NCBI GenBank assembly: GCA_963668595.1
Contig: OY764876.1
Location: 1,860,001-1,924,000, forward strand
DNA: 64,000 nt
Reading direction: 5' to 3'
Source of the DNA: GWE2-42-39 sp963668595
GTDB taxonomy: Bacteria > Bacteroidota > Bacteroidia > Bacteroidales > Prolixibacteraceae
Positions 53,569 through 61,339 of this stretch are shown here, in pieces. How positions within the stretch are numbered: position 1 is the first letter of the stretch; the number at the start of each line of letters is the position of its first letter. The notes under the pieces were generated by a model. The model made no database searches and was not told the origin of the DNA. It saw nothing but the letters and a program-made list of their open reading frames with translations. The translations under genes were made by a program, and so were the position numbers.

Positions 53569-54428
53569 TGAAAGCATTGCCCAAGTCGCAAAAGGCGGGT
53601 GTTGCAGGCGTAAGGGAAACCTGCGCCTGCTTCGGGCTTCATCGCGATGCCTGGTACAAATACCAGAAGCGTTTCCAAAGACGCAAAAAGGTTAAAAACG
53701 AAGTGATTGAGCTTGTAAAAGAAGAGCGCAAAGACCAGCCAAGAGTCGGCACACGCAAGCTTTGGGAAGCCTTGCACCCATCGTTTGAGGCTGCCCATAT
53801 GAAGGTTGGCAGGGACAAGCTGTTCGACATTCTCAGGGAGGAGAATATGCTCGTGCACCGCAAGAAAGCCTCGTGCAAAACGACCAACTCGTACCACCAT
53901 TTCCATAAGTACGGCAATTTGGTGAAAGATATGGAGATAACAGCGCCCAACCAGGTTTGGGTGGCCGATATCACTTATATACGCACCGTAAAGGGGTTTT
54001 GCTATTTGGCATTGCTTACTGACCTATTTTCGCGCAAAATTGTAGGGTACAACATCAGCGATACACTGGAGCTGACGGGCTGTCTTGGAGCCTTCAAACG
54101 AGCTCAGAAGACAGCCCGTCCAGCGGCCGGATTGGTACACCACTCCGACCGTGGCATTCAGTATTGCAGCAACCAGTATGTTAATGAGTTGAAAAAGCAC
54201 AAGGTGAGAATCAGCATGACCGAGGAAAACCACTGCTATGAGAATGCTGTTGCCGAACGTGTTAATGGTATTTTGAAGGACGAATTTTACCTCGACCAGT
54301 GTTTCTTCGATACCGAAAAAGCCAAGCTGGCCACAAAAAGTGCCATAAGGCTATATAACAGTAAGAGACTTCACCTATCTTTAGGGTATAAAACCCCAAA
54401 TATGGTTTTTGAAGCGAACTTAAATTAA
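53565..54428 (+). CDS. IS3-family transposase OrfB (integrase catalytic subunit)
   Basis: The 287-aa DDE enzyme has an HTH_21 region (ARVGTRKLWEALHP-like segment near 60-90) and the rve core. The catalytic residues are visible: D in VWVADITYI, D in VHHSDRGIQY and E in ENAVAERVNGILK. It overlaps OrfA by 4 bp. The frame is open upstream through the A-run, so an OrfAB fusion by -1 slippage is possible. Confidence 0.93.
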   Translation: MMKALPKSQKAGVAGVRETCACFGLHRDAWYKYQKRFQRRKKVKNEVIELVKEERKDQPRVGTRKLWEALHPSFEAAHMKVGRDKLFDILREENMLVHRKKASCKTTNSYHHFHKYGNLVKDMEITAPNQVWVADITYIRTVKGFCYLALLTDLFSRKIVGYNISDTLELTGCLGAFKRAQKTARPAAGLVHHSDRGIQYCSNQYVNELKKHKVRISMTEENHCYENAVAERVNGILKDEFYLDQCFFDTEKAKLATKSAIRLYNSKRLHLSLGYKTPNMVFEANLN

Positions 54429-54477
54429 TGTTTAACCTGTAGCCATATTTTAGGACTAGACATATTAAGAAAAGATT

Positions 54478-55089
54478 ATGCCAACTATTGAAGAACTAAC
54501 AAAAAAGTATAAAGAATATTCGGATGAAGAATTAATTGAGATTCATGAGAAAGTTGATGAATATTCAAATGAAGCAAAAATTGCGATAGAAAATGTTATT
54601 GTTTCCATTGGTGGAATTGACAAATTGAAAGAGCGTATTAACAAACAAAATGAAATTCAGACAGAAATTCAAAAAATTGAAGAACAAACGACAAGTCTTT
54701 ATTACCAAAATAAAAGCAAAGAAAATATTCTAAGCGAAATATCATATGACTTAATCTCGGAGAATCAGTTTTATGAGATAATTGAAGAAACAATTAATAA
54801 ACTGGAGAAAGATAAGGAAGATAAAAAGATTAAACCCAAAACTATAATTGGAGGAATTATTGGTGGCTTCTTAGGCGGAACAATTGGCGGGATTATTTGG
54901 GGACTTCAAATGATTCATTCTGGACATATATTTTTTATCCTTGGATTTGGACTTGTAATTTTGTCATACGCTCTCATAAGACTGTTTACTCGACAATCAA
55001 AAAAGAATATTGTTGTGATAATTATGACAATTATTTCAGTTGTATATGCTTTAATCTTAGGACAAATACTTTATGAAATTTTTGGATAA
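54478..55089 (+). CDS. cassette protein: coiled-coil plus glycine-rich membrane helices
   Basis: The 203-aa protein has a charged helical N-terminus (about 1-120, strong coiled-coil character, IQTEIQKIEEQTTSL). Then come about three hydrophobic segments: a glycine-zipper helix IIGGIIGGFLGGTIGGIIWG (about 124-143), one at 148-165 and one at 175-200. No known family is recognised. It ends 10 bp before the R'' box of attC site 4. Its cassette start is missing because the IS3 element replaced the upstream junction. Glycine-zipper helices suggest oligomerisation in the membrane, as in pore-forming effectors; this is inference. Confidence 0.6.
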   Translation: MPTIEELTKKYKEYSDEELIEIHEKVDEYSNEAKIAIENVIVSIGGIDKLKERINKQNEIQTEIQKIEEQTTSLYYQNKSKENILSEISYDLISENQFYEIIEETINKLEKDKEDKKIKPKTIIGGIIGGFLGGTIGGIIWGLQMIHSGHIFFILGFGLVILSYALIRLFTRQSKKNIVVIIMTIISVVYALILGQILYEIFG

Positions 55090-55099
55090 ATAAAATACG

Positions 55100-55236
55100 G
55101 TGTACAACAAAGTACATATTGCAGGGCGGGGTTAGTGGTACGCCAACTGCGGATTCTCGTTTCGCAGTTCCGTGTCCTTCGGACAGGAACGCTCCCCGAA
55201 ATCCGCCCCGACAACATGTACCAACCGTTGTGTGGC
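55100..55236 (+). repeat. attC-like site 4
   Basis: The 5' box GTGTACAAC (55100-55108) has no surviving partner. Arms GTACAT/ATGTAC and GGCGGGG/CCGCCCC pair. An inner hairpin AACTGCG/CGCAGTT and the shared block 55181-55204 are present. The 3' core is CCGTTGTGTGGC with the cut at G55227|TT. Confidence 0.8.
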
Positions 55237-55249
55237 ATAAAAAAGAACG

Positions 55250-56023
55250 ATGCGTAAAATTATAACATACATATTGATTGGTTTTCTATTTGTCTCATGT
55301 GGATACTTCGGAGATAAAGTTGACTTGTTTAAAAAGATTGACTTTACAGAGGATGCTGATTGGTTATTCGTTAAAACAAATACGGATTTAGACTCTTGTG
55401 GAGTAATCTTTAATAACGAAATATTACATAATCTGCATGATGATTTAAAGTTAAAATCAACAAAAGAATGTGGTGGGACAACACCTGATAATTGTTTAAC
55501 ATTATATAAAAATGGAAAGAGAGTTCGCTCTACTTGTTATTGCAGTTGGATAGCTTTGTCATATAAACTTGGACGATTAAAAAAAGAATTTATCCCTGCC
55601 GAACTGAAACTAGTAATTGCAAATTCTATCAAGAGACATGATTTCTTACTTGATAGCTTAAAGCAAATCGATAACATCTACCTTCTATACCCTACAGACA
55701 CGACTATTAAATTTCCTGACCAATTGAAGTTTGACATAAAACTGGTAGATAAAGACCAAGATATATTTAAACAAGAAAAACCGATTGAAGAAGAATTTAA
55801 ACGGATTTTTAAAAATGGCAGATACCAAATTAAGGCAGATTGGTATTCATCTGAAGTTGGAACTCCTAGAAAATTAGGATATCATATAATTGTTGATTGT
55901 GATAGTTCCTTTCTTGACTATTTTGATAAATCACTTTTAACAGAGAGCGAATTGTTCCAAGAAATGACAGATTATAAATACTTGACCAAAGAATTTAAGA
56001 TAAGATATTACCAATGGAATTGA
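55250..56023 (+). CDS. cassette protein: orphan lipoprotein
   Basis: The 257-aa protein has a lipoprotein signal with Cys17 (GFLFVSC). The mature part has four further cysteines in two short clusters (DSCGVIF; KECGGTTPDNC; STCYCSW) and no known family. The gene starts 22 bp after the cassette junction and ends 10 bp before the R'' box of site 5, so it fills its cassette exactly. Function unknown; a cell-envelope location is predicted. Confidence 0.65.
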   Translation: MRKIITYILIGFLFVSCGYFGDKVDLFKKIDFTEDADWLFVKTNTDLDSCGVIFNNEILHNLHDDLKLKSTKECGGTTPDNCLTLYKNGKRVRSTCYCSWIALSYKLGRLKKEFIPAELKLVIANSIKRHDFLLDSLKQIDNIYLLYPTDTTIKFPDQLKFDIKLVDKDQDIFKQEKPIEEEFKRIFKNGRYQIKADWYSSEVGTPRKLGYHIIVDCDSSFLDYFDKSLLTESELFQEMTDYKYLTKEFKIRYYQWN

Positions 56024-56032
56024 ATAATTTAC

Positions 56033-56168
56033 GCCACACAACACACAATATAAAACAGGTGGGGTTCAGTGGTTTGCGAGCATTTGGTTCTCGCATCAAC
56101 TTTTTCCAACGGTGGATAGGAACGCAGCCCGAAAACCCAACCGTTTCATATTGTAAAACGTTAGCAAC
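56033..56168 (+). repeat. attC-like site 5
   Basis: The 5' box GCCACACAAC (56033-56042) is the reverse complement of the start of its cassette (55227-55236). Arms ACAATAT/ATATTGT and GGGTT/AACCC pair, with an inner hairpin TGCGAG/CTCGCA. The shared block is at 56114-56135 (GGATAGGAACGCAGCCCGAAAA). The 3' core is ACGTTAGCAAC with the cut at G56160|TT. Confidence 0.8.
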
Positions 56169-56197
56169 AACTTTATAAAGACAAAACAGCCTTACCG

Positions 56198-56875
56198 ATG
56201 TATAATCGCTTGGATAAATTTATAAATGATAGCTCAAATGAATTTGATGATTGGATTAAAATTCTGAATAAGTATAGAGCATCATTGTTTACAGAACGTA
56301 AACAGAATACCGAAGAAAGCACTGATTTGCTTTACGAGACGGTAGGCGTTCTTGCTAAAATTGCAGACCTTGCAATAAGATTTAGCAACTGCAAAGATGA
56401 TTTTGATACGAGTAAAATGTATCTGAACTTATACGGACCGTGTTTAATTATAAAATCAAATAAAACCAATCAGACATTATACTTAGCAACTGATTTAGAA
56501 GGAATATATTTAGAAACATCATTTCTTCACGCTGAAAATATAAAGAATATGGGAGATGATTTTTGGTTAGAACTTTTTGAGCTAAAAAAATTTAGTGGAT
56601 TTGAATATGTTGAAAACTCATACTTCCCTAATGATGTTCAAAGGAAATATCCTGAATTATTTCATTCTTATAAGAATACTCTATTTCTCATGTTTAGGAA
56701 ATTTTTCTTGTCTCATGCGGAAAATTACGAAAACATTGACCTTGGCAACTTCAAGGTATTATGGAAAACGAACACAGACTTTTTCAAAATGTTAGAAGAA
56801 ACATGTTTAGCATTTCGAATTATGTATCGAATGAATTACAAACTTTGGAAAATATCAGACTTAAAGAATAAATAA
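56198..56875 (+). CDS. last cassette protein, unknown
   Basis: The 225-aa soluble-looking protein begins YNRLDKFINDSSNEFDDWIKI and is rich in aromatic and acidic residues, without signal peptide or membrane helices. I do not recognise a family. It starts 37 bp after the last intact junction. The R'' box expected at its end (GTTGCTAAC) is absent; REP-like repeats begin 12 bp after the stop, so the array is truncated here. Confidence 0.6.
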   Translation: MYNRLDKFINDSSNEFDDWIKILNKYRASLFTERKQNTEESTDLLYETVGVLAKIADLAIRFSNCKDDFDTSKMYLNLYGPCLIIKSNKTNQTLYLATDLEGIYLETSFLHAENIKNMGDDFWLELFELKKFSGFEYVENSYFPNDVQRKYPELFHSYKNTLFLMFRKFFLSHAENYENIDLGNFKVLWKTNTDFFKMLEETCLAFRIMYRMNYKLWKISDLKNK

Positions 56876-56884
56876 AAAAAGCAC

Positions 56885-57043
56885 CATGCTGGTGCGGATT
56901 TTTAATCCGCGCCTGTTTAACACCGGATTTGTAATCCGGTAAGGCAGATGCCTGTAATATGTTATTCGAGATTGAAGATTCAGCCGAATTTGGGCCGAAT
57001 AAGAAGTGATCGATTTCAGTGCGAATTGCAAATCCGCACCAGC
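56885..57043. repeat. REP/MITE-like element with 14-bp terminal inverted repeats
   Basis: GCTGGTGCGGATTT (56888-56901) pairs perfectly with AAATCCGCACCAGC (57030-57043). Inside are nested hairpins GCGGATT/AATCCGC (56894-56910), ACCGGATT/AATCCGGT (56922-56940) and GTGCGAATT/AATCCGCAC (57019-57039). No transposase is inside, so it would have to be mobilised in trans. The wording resembles REP elements common in Bacteroidota genomes. Confidence 0.75.
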
Positions 57044-57111
57044 ACAGGTATTTTAGGAAAGACACTTATGGACATAAAAGAACATGATTAATACATTTGA
57101 TTGACATAAAG

Positions 57112-57444
57112 ATGGCTGGCTTAAAGTATTACTATGGTAGAATTCCTGCATGCGGAGTTTTTTGTGGTGGTTGTCCTAATTACACAAGGGATAAAAAACC
57201 ATGTCCTGGAGCAGATATTAACATTCAAAGGTGTGAAGGTTGTAAGACTTTTCATTTATGTTGTGTAGAAAAGGGTGTAAATCATTGCTATCAATGTCAA
57301 GACTATCCATGTAAAAAGCTCAAGGACTTTTCAAAACGATGGCTTAAATACGGACAAAATTTTATTGAGAACCAAAAATTACTTATGGAATTTGGAGTGG
57401 ATGGTTTTCTTAATCACTATAACTCAATGACAAAAAATAAATAA
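57112..57444 (+). CDS. DUF3795-type cysteine-rich protein
   Basis: The 110-aa protein from the ATG at 57112 contains ten or so cysteines in the DUF3795 arrangement: ACGVFCGGCPNY, KPCPGAD, RCEGCKTFHLCCVEKG, HCYQCQDYPCKKL. This suggests a metal (zinc or Fe-S) site. An in-frame TTG five codons upstream is less likely. Function is unknown. It lies between the REP element and another REP half-site and is not part of the attC-delimited array. Confidence 0.75.
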   Translation: MAGLKYYYGRIPACGVFCGGCPNYTRDKKPCPGADINIQRCEGCKTFHLCCVEKGVNHCYQCQDYPCKKLKDFSKRWLKYGQNFIENQKLLMEFGVDGFLNHYNSMTKNK

Positions 57445-57445
57445 T

Positions 57446-57466
57446 GAAAATCCGCACCAACATGGG
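57446..57466. repeat. REP half-site (AATCCGCACCA orientation)
   Basis: AAAATCCGCACCAACATGG repeats the right terminal half of the 56885-57043 element. It separates the DUF3795 gene from the next lipoprotein gene. Confidence 0.6.
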
Positions 57467-57481
57467 CATTTTGAAAAACAT

Positions 57482-58177
57482 ATGAAACTAGGCTTTACCA
57501 TATTAATTTTATTGTTGATCTCTTGTACTAATTCAATTAAAACCAATAAGCAAGAAAAGGACAATTGTGATTCGATAGATTTTGAAAAAATTGAAAATTC
57601 AAAAGACTATAGAGAATATTCAGAATTCATTTTAGAATATCCGAAATCAAGATTTGTGAACAACGCGTTGAATATATATAATGAAAAAAGAGAAACATAT
57701 ATGGAGAGCATCGGGGTGCCTGTCTTTGATTGTTTCAGAAATTGCGCAAATATACAGATCCGATCAAATCAAGAAATCAAGTATGAATACGAATTAATTA
57801 AACTTGAATCATTACATGACTCTTTGTTAGCCTTTTTAATAAATAAAAACGATGCAGATGATCGACCTGAGAAAGTGGTATTTGACGATTTAAATGGAAA
57901 ACTAATGCTAATCTCAAAAGGTCGTATTGAACTAGAGTACGTGTTTGATTCGTGCCAAGTTTTACCGACTGTTGTGGAAGAAATAAAAAAATCTTTAGAA
58001 TCATATAAAGATTTTCTATCAAATAATTGGTATTCAAAAAAACTGTCGGAATTAACATTTCCTCAGAAAGCCAAAATTGATTCATTAATGAAATTTCGAT
58101 TAGAAATATATGGTTGGGACAGAGAACGGATTCCTTCACCCCCTCCACCAATATCTGAAACTATTTTAAATGAATAA
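57482..58177 (+). CDS. orphan lipoprotein
   Basis: The 231-aa protein has a lipoprotein signal with Cys15 (LLLISCTNS) and a mature region that is helical and acidic with no recognised domain. Near the N-terminus EYSEFILEYPKSRF looks like a single TPR-type helix pair. It is bracketed by inverted REP half-sites at 57446 and 58185, which suggests that this unit arrived or moved with them. Base composition is AT-rich like the cassette genes. Confidence 0.6.
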   Translation: MKLGFTILILLLISCTNSIKTNKQEKDNCDSIDFEKIENSKDYREYSEFILEYPKSRFVNNALNIYNEKRETYMESIGVPVFDCFRNCANIQIRSNQEIKYEYELIKLESLHDSLLAFLINKNDADDRPEKVVFDDLNGKLMLISKGRIELEYVFDSCQVLPTVVEEIKKSLESYKDFLSNNWYSKKLSELTFPQKAKIDSLMKFRLEIYGWDRERIPSPPPPISETILNE

Positions 58178-58183
58178 AAGACA

Positions 58184-58205
58184 CCATGCTGGTGCGGATT
58201 TTTAA
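58184..58205. repeat. REP half-site (TGGTGCGGATT orientation)
   Basis: CATGCTGGTGCGGATTTTTAA repeats the left terminal half of the 56885-57043 element. With the half-site at 57446 it forms an inverted pair around the lipoprotein gene. Confidence 0.6.
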
Positions 58206-58251
58206 CATCATTCCAACGAAACAAGAAACAACCACTAAAAAATACTTTAAA

Positions 58252-58890
58252 ATGAAACCAATCGTATTTCTTTTATTCTGTTTTATCTCGCTTTTTGCGA
58301 ATGCACAGCGGATTAATGTAGGAGCTGATTATTTGTTTCTTCGGGATGCGTATGACGATGGAGACGCCATTTATAAGTCGAAAGGCGGCCTGTTTGTGGA
58401 AAAGGGATTTCAACTGAAATCGTTAAAGCAGATTATCATCCGTCCGGGAATTTCGTTTAAAACAATTCATGAAGATTTCTTTAGCGGAGGAAATGCCGCA
58501 GGTTTTTCGAGAGATCTGAATCATTACTCCGTAAGTGCTTACTGCAAAATCATCCGCACAATTGAAATTACAAAAATAAAACCTATCTTATTTCATGTGG
58601 GCGCATTGGGCGGTGCAACCATTACCAGTTGGGCCAGAGGAAAGGCTAGTAATTACAGCATGTTCGACCACGAGGCAAACTGGAGCGATCTGGATTACAA
58701 AGAAAATCCGTCGCAACTGTTTCGAAAAATGTACTATGGATTTTTGGCTGGCATGACATTTCGGAATAACTCATCGATTGAGCCAGCGCTGGAACTGAGA
58801 TTTATGCCCGGGTATGGCCAATACAGCCAAAATGTACTGAATCCGTTGGAATTGGCGGTAAGTATTGGCTTTGGCAAAAAAGCGAAATAA
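58252..58890 (+). CDS. small outer-membrane beta-barrel-like protein
   Basis: From the ATG at 58252 the protein is 212 aa. A signal peptide (1-19, FISLFANAQ) precedes alternating polar/hydrophobic strands. Examples are YSVSAYCKIIRTIEITKIK and LELRFMPGYGQYSQNVLN, ending in AVSIGFGKKAK. This looks like an eight-stranded OmpA-like or porin-like barrel, without a specific family assignment. An in-frame start 22 codons upstream overlaps the REP half-site and is not used. It ends 12 bp from the convergent creatininase gene. Confidence 0.6.
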   Translation: MKPIVFLLFCFISLFANAQRINVGADYLFLRDAYDDGDAIYKSKGGLFVEKGFQLKSLKQIIIRPGISFKTIHEDFFSGGNAAGFSRDLNHYSVSAYCKIIRTIEITKIKPILFHVGALGGATITSWARGKASNYSMFDHEANWSDLDYKENPSQLFRKMYYGFLAGMTFRNNSSIEPALELRFMPGYGQYSQNVLNPLELAVSIGFGKKAK

Positions 58891-58902
58891 AAAACCCAAC
58901 AG

Positions 58903-59664
58903 TTATTTATATCGCTCCTCTTTCGGAGTAACCGATAATTCGCACAAAAATTTGCCAATTTTTTCAGCACAAAGATCAAACAACTGTTTCCCTTTTTCTG
59001 CTGTAGCTTTGGCTGGATTTCCGACACCAGTGTCAGCGGTCACTTCGCTCCACCGGCGTTCCGACCAGGCCCATCCTTCGCGCATTCCGCCAAAAACGAA
59101 TTTTTTGGCAGCCCCCGAGCCGGCTTCGTCCAGTGGCAAAATCCATTCTGGACGCAAATGCAACATTAAACTGGTTTCCTCTTCGCCGCCATGTTCACCC
59201 TGATTTTCAATCAGAGCCTCCAATTCCTTGATTTTATACCATTTCACTTCAACCAAAAACATTGAAGGATATTTCAATCCCAGCTCTCGCAGCATTTGCC
59301 GGAAATCGTTTCCACCATGACTATTCACAATCACCAGCGTATAAATCCCCTGCCGATTCAAAGTGTCAATCACATCGTTCAGTATCAGCATTTGCGTGCT
59401 GGGATTCAGATTAATATCCAGCTTTATGTCGCTCTGACCTGTGTTTACGCCAAACGGAATTCCCGGCAGAACCACCACTTTAGCTCCCTTCTCCCAGGCA
59501 TGACCTGCTGCTTTCGCTGCAATGCTTTCAGCCTCTACCGTATCGGTTGAATACGGCAAATGATAGTTATGCGCCTCGGTTGCTCCCCAGGGCAAAATGG
59601 CAATCTCGTAAGCAGTATCTTTTACGGTTTTCCAATTGGTTTCAGCTAAAACATAAGGTCTCAT
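58903..59664 (-). CDS. creatininase-family amidohydrolase
   Basis: The 253-aa protein has the metal-binding pattern of the creatininase (creatinine amidohydrolase) family: LPWGATEAHNYHLPYSTD (E30, H32 and D41), VIVNSHGGND and QGEHGGEEETS. The enzyme would open a cyclic amide or formamide; creatinine itself is only one possible substrate. No signal peptide, so it acts in the cytoplasm. It is transcribed in the same direction as the downstream-lying oxidoreductase gene but is separated from it by a hairpin element. Confidence 0.88.
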   Translation of the reverse strand: MRPYVLAETNWKTVKDTAYEIAILPWGATEAHNYHLPYSTDTVEAESIAAKAAGHAWEKGAKVVVLPGIPFGVNTGQSDIKLDINLNPSTQMLILNDVIDTLNRQGIYTLVIVNSHGGNDFRQMLRELGLKYPSMFLVEVKWYKIKELEALIENQGEHGGEEETSLMLHLRPEWILPLDEAGSGAAKKFVFGGMREGWAWSERRWSEVTADTGVGNPAKATAEKGKQLFDLCAEKIGKFLCELSVTPKEERYK

Positions 59665-59705
59665 GGTTTGTCTTTTTATTTGATATTGAATACCCTATTC
59701 GAGGA

Positions 59706-59798
59706 GGCTGTCAAAAAGTAATTAAATCATTCTGGCTGTCATGTTGATCCGGCAAGCGCCTGAGAAGGATGACAAAACAGAAAACTTTTTAAACAGCC
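59706..59798. repeat. 93-bp nested hairpin, MITE-like or terminator
   Basis: GGCTGTCAAAAAGT (59706-59719) pairs with ACTTTTTAAACAGCC (59784-59798) with small bulges. Inside, TGTCAT-GATCC pairs with GGATGACA. The length and sharp ends resemble a miniature element or IS relic between two minus-strand genes; it could also terminate transcription. Confidence 0.5.
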
Positions 59799-59843
59799 AC
59801 TTTCCTCAAATTCTCAAATTCTTCTATTCTCACATTCTCATTT

Positions 59844-61160
59844 TTACACTTTCGGCAATTCCCATGGAGCACGGTAGTGTGCTTTCAGAAATGCATTGGC
59901 CTCGGCGTCGTTTTTAAACTCCTGTTTGTCGCCATCCCAGTCGAGTTTTCGACCTAAACGATAAGCAATATTTCCGAGGTGAGCAAAACGGGCAATGTGT
60001 GCGCCAATTTCAATATCGCAATTCGGTTTGTTACGCGTTTTCACACAATCGATAAAATTCGCCACGTGCAAATCGAGTCCTTGTCCGGTTGATTTCTGAA
60101 GCGGCATTCCTTCGTAACCGTCTTTTTTACCTGTACTTTTTGTTTCAGGAATTACTTCCCAGCCACCGCGGTCAACCACCAGAGTGCCATGTTCGCCAAC
60201 AAAAGCGACCCCGTGCGGACGATTTTTGTATTGAGCTCCGTAAATTCCAATGGTGTGATCCCAAAGCAAACCAAAGTTGCCAAAATCATAAACGGCCATC
60301 ATCGTATCGGGAGTTTCCATATCATCGGTAGGGAAAGCATATTTTCCGCCCGAAGCCATAATCGATTTCGGAACATATTCATTCATGCCGTACAGCGCAT
60401 AGTCGAGCATGTGAACACCCCAGTCGCACATTAATCCGCCCGCATAATCCCAGTACCAGCGGAACGAAGCATGAAAACGGTTTTTGTTGAATGGACGAGC
60501 AGGTGCCGGCCCCAACCACATATCGTAATCAACCCCTTCGGGTGCAGCTTCATCGGGAGCTACCGGAATAGAAGTTTTCCAACCCACATACGACCAGGCG
60601 CGCACCGAACGAATGCGACCAATATGCCCGGCATGCAGGTAATCAACTGCATTTTTCCAATGCGGATCGCTGCGCTGCCATTGTCCTACCTGTACCACCG
60701 AATTGTAGCGTTTCACCGCTTTCACCATCAGGTTGGTTTCTTCAATTGAGTTGGCCAGCGGTTTTTCGGTGTAAACGTCTTTTCCGGCTTCGCAAGCATA
60801 AATAGTCGGGATACAATGCCAGTGATCAGGAGTTCCATTAATGATCACATCAATATCTTTACGTTCCAGCAGTTTGCGAAAATCTTTGTACTGATCCGGT
60901 TTCTTACCTTGTATTTTTTCGGCATCGGCAACGCGTTTGTCAATTACCCGCTGATCGACATCACAAATGGCGGCACACTCTACGTTTTTCAGTTTCAAGA
61001 ATGATTCCATATTGCTCCAGCCTTGTCCCCGGGCACCAATCAGCCCCACTGTAATTTTCTCATTTGGCGAGCAGCCAGCATTTAAAATTGTAGGCATCAC
61101 TGCCACACCTGCTGCCAACACAGCCGATTGTCGGATAAAATCGCGTCGATTATTGTTCAT
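59844..61160 (-). CDS. Gfo/Idh/MocA-family oxidoreductase, exported
   Basis: The 438-aa protein from the ATG at 61160 begins NNNRRDFIRQSAVLAAG, a twin-arginine signal, with a lipobox-like LNAGC. The NAD(P)-binding Rossmann motif is VGLIGARGQGW. The conserved EKPLANS lysine and the active-site-like DWGVHMLD follow, with a C-terminal alpha/beta domain. It would oxidise or rearrange sugars outside the cytoplasm, as in many Bacteroidota carbohydrate loci. A longer start at 61199 adds 13 residues and is less likely. Confidence 0.9.
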   Translation of the reverse strand: MNNNRRDFIRQSAVLAAGVAVMPTILNAGCSPNEKITVGLIGARGQGWSNMESFLKLKNVECAAICDVDQRVIDKRVADAEKIQGKKPDQYKDFRKLLERKDIDVIINGTPDHWHCIPTIYACEAGKDVYTEKPLANSIEETNLMVKAVKRYNSVVQVGQWQRSDPHWKNAVDYLHAGHIGRIRSVRAWSYVGWKTSIPVAPDEAAPEGVDYDMWLGPAPARPFNKNRFHASFRWYWDYAGGLMCDWGVHMLDYALYGMNEYVPKSIMASGGKYAFPTDDMETPDTMMAVYDFGNFGLLWDHTIGIYGAQYKNRPHGVAFVGEHGTLVVDRGGWEVIPETKSTGKKDGYEGMPLQKSTGQGLDLHVANFIDCVKTRNKPNCDIEIGAHIARFAHLGNIAYRLGRKLDWDGDKQEFKNDAEANAFLKAHYRAPWELPKV

Positions 61161-61309
61161 GGTCTGGTGTTTTAGGTTATTTTCAGAATTCGACATCAAA
61201 TATAAAAAGCATTTTCTTTTTTCTTCCGTTAGCGTTAACAGAAATTTTCAGAAAGAAGTTTCATCTATCAATCGCCGCAGAAAAAATACGGCTACATGAA
61301 GGGTTTTAT

Positions 61310-61317
61310 TATTTTTG
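61310..61317 (+). promoter_or_regulatory. -7 box upstream of the BatA-like gene
   Basis: TATTTTTG is an exact TAnnTTTG box 22 bp before the ATG. No clear -33 TTTG is visible at the right distance. Confidence 0.4.
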
Positions 61318-61339
61318 TTTCTGAAAGAAAAAAACATTC

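Larger units (their letters stand above)
53164..54456 (+). mobile_element. IS3-family insertion sequence
   Basis: About 1293 bp with imperfect 19-bp terminal repeats: GTCCTAAAAAATGTCTACA at the left and the near-complement TGTAGCCATATTTTAGGAC at the right. It carries overlapping orfA and orfB. I see no target-site duplication (left flank ends GAGTC, right flank starts TAGAC), which suggests that one flank was lost by an adjacent deletion. Confidence 0.85.
42555..56160 (+). mobile_element. integron-type gene-cassette array without integrase (CALIN-like)
   Basis: Gene units, all on the plus strand, are separated by five attC-like palindromes ending in (A/C)CGTTR. Cassette starts are at 42555, 44168, 45117, 53146, 55228 and 56161. 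The start boxes GTTGCCAGTA, GTTATAAGC, GTTACCGCC and GTTGTGTGGC recur as exact reverse complements in the 5' boxes at 44041, 44988, 51329 and 56033, each at the end of its own cassette. That is how circularised integron cassettes are built. No tyrosine recombinase is encoded in the window, so it is an integrase-less cluster or the distal part of a larger array. Confidence 0.8.

Noticed and set aside
44032..56200. CRISPR array or tRNA/ncRNA genes in the spacers
   Set aside because: The spacer sequences are single palindromes with paired inner arms and GTT cores, not regular short repeats with unique spacers, and none folds as a tRNA cloverleaf.
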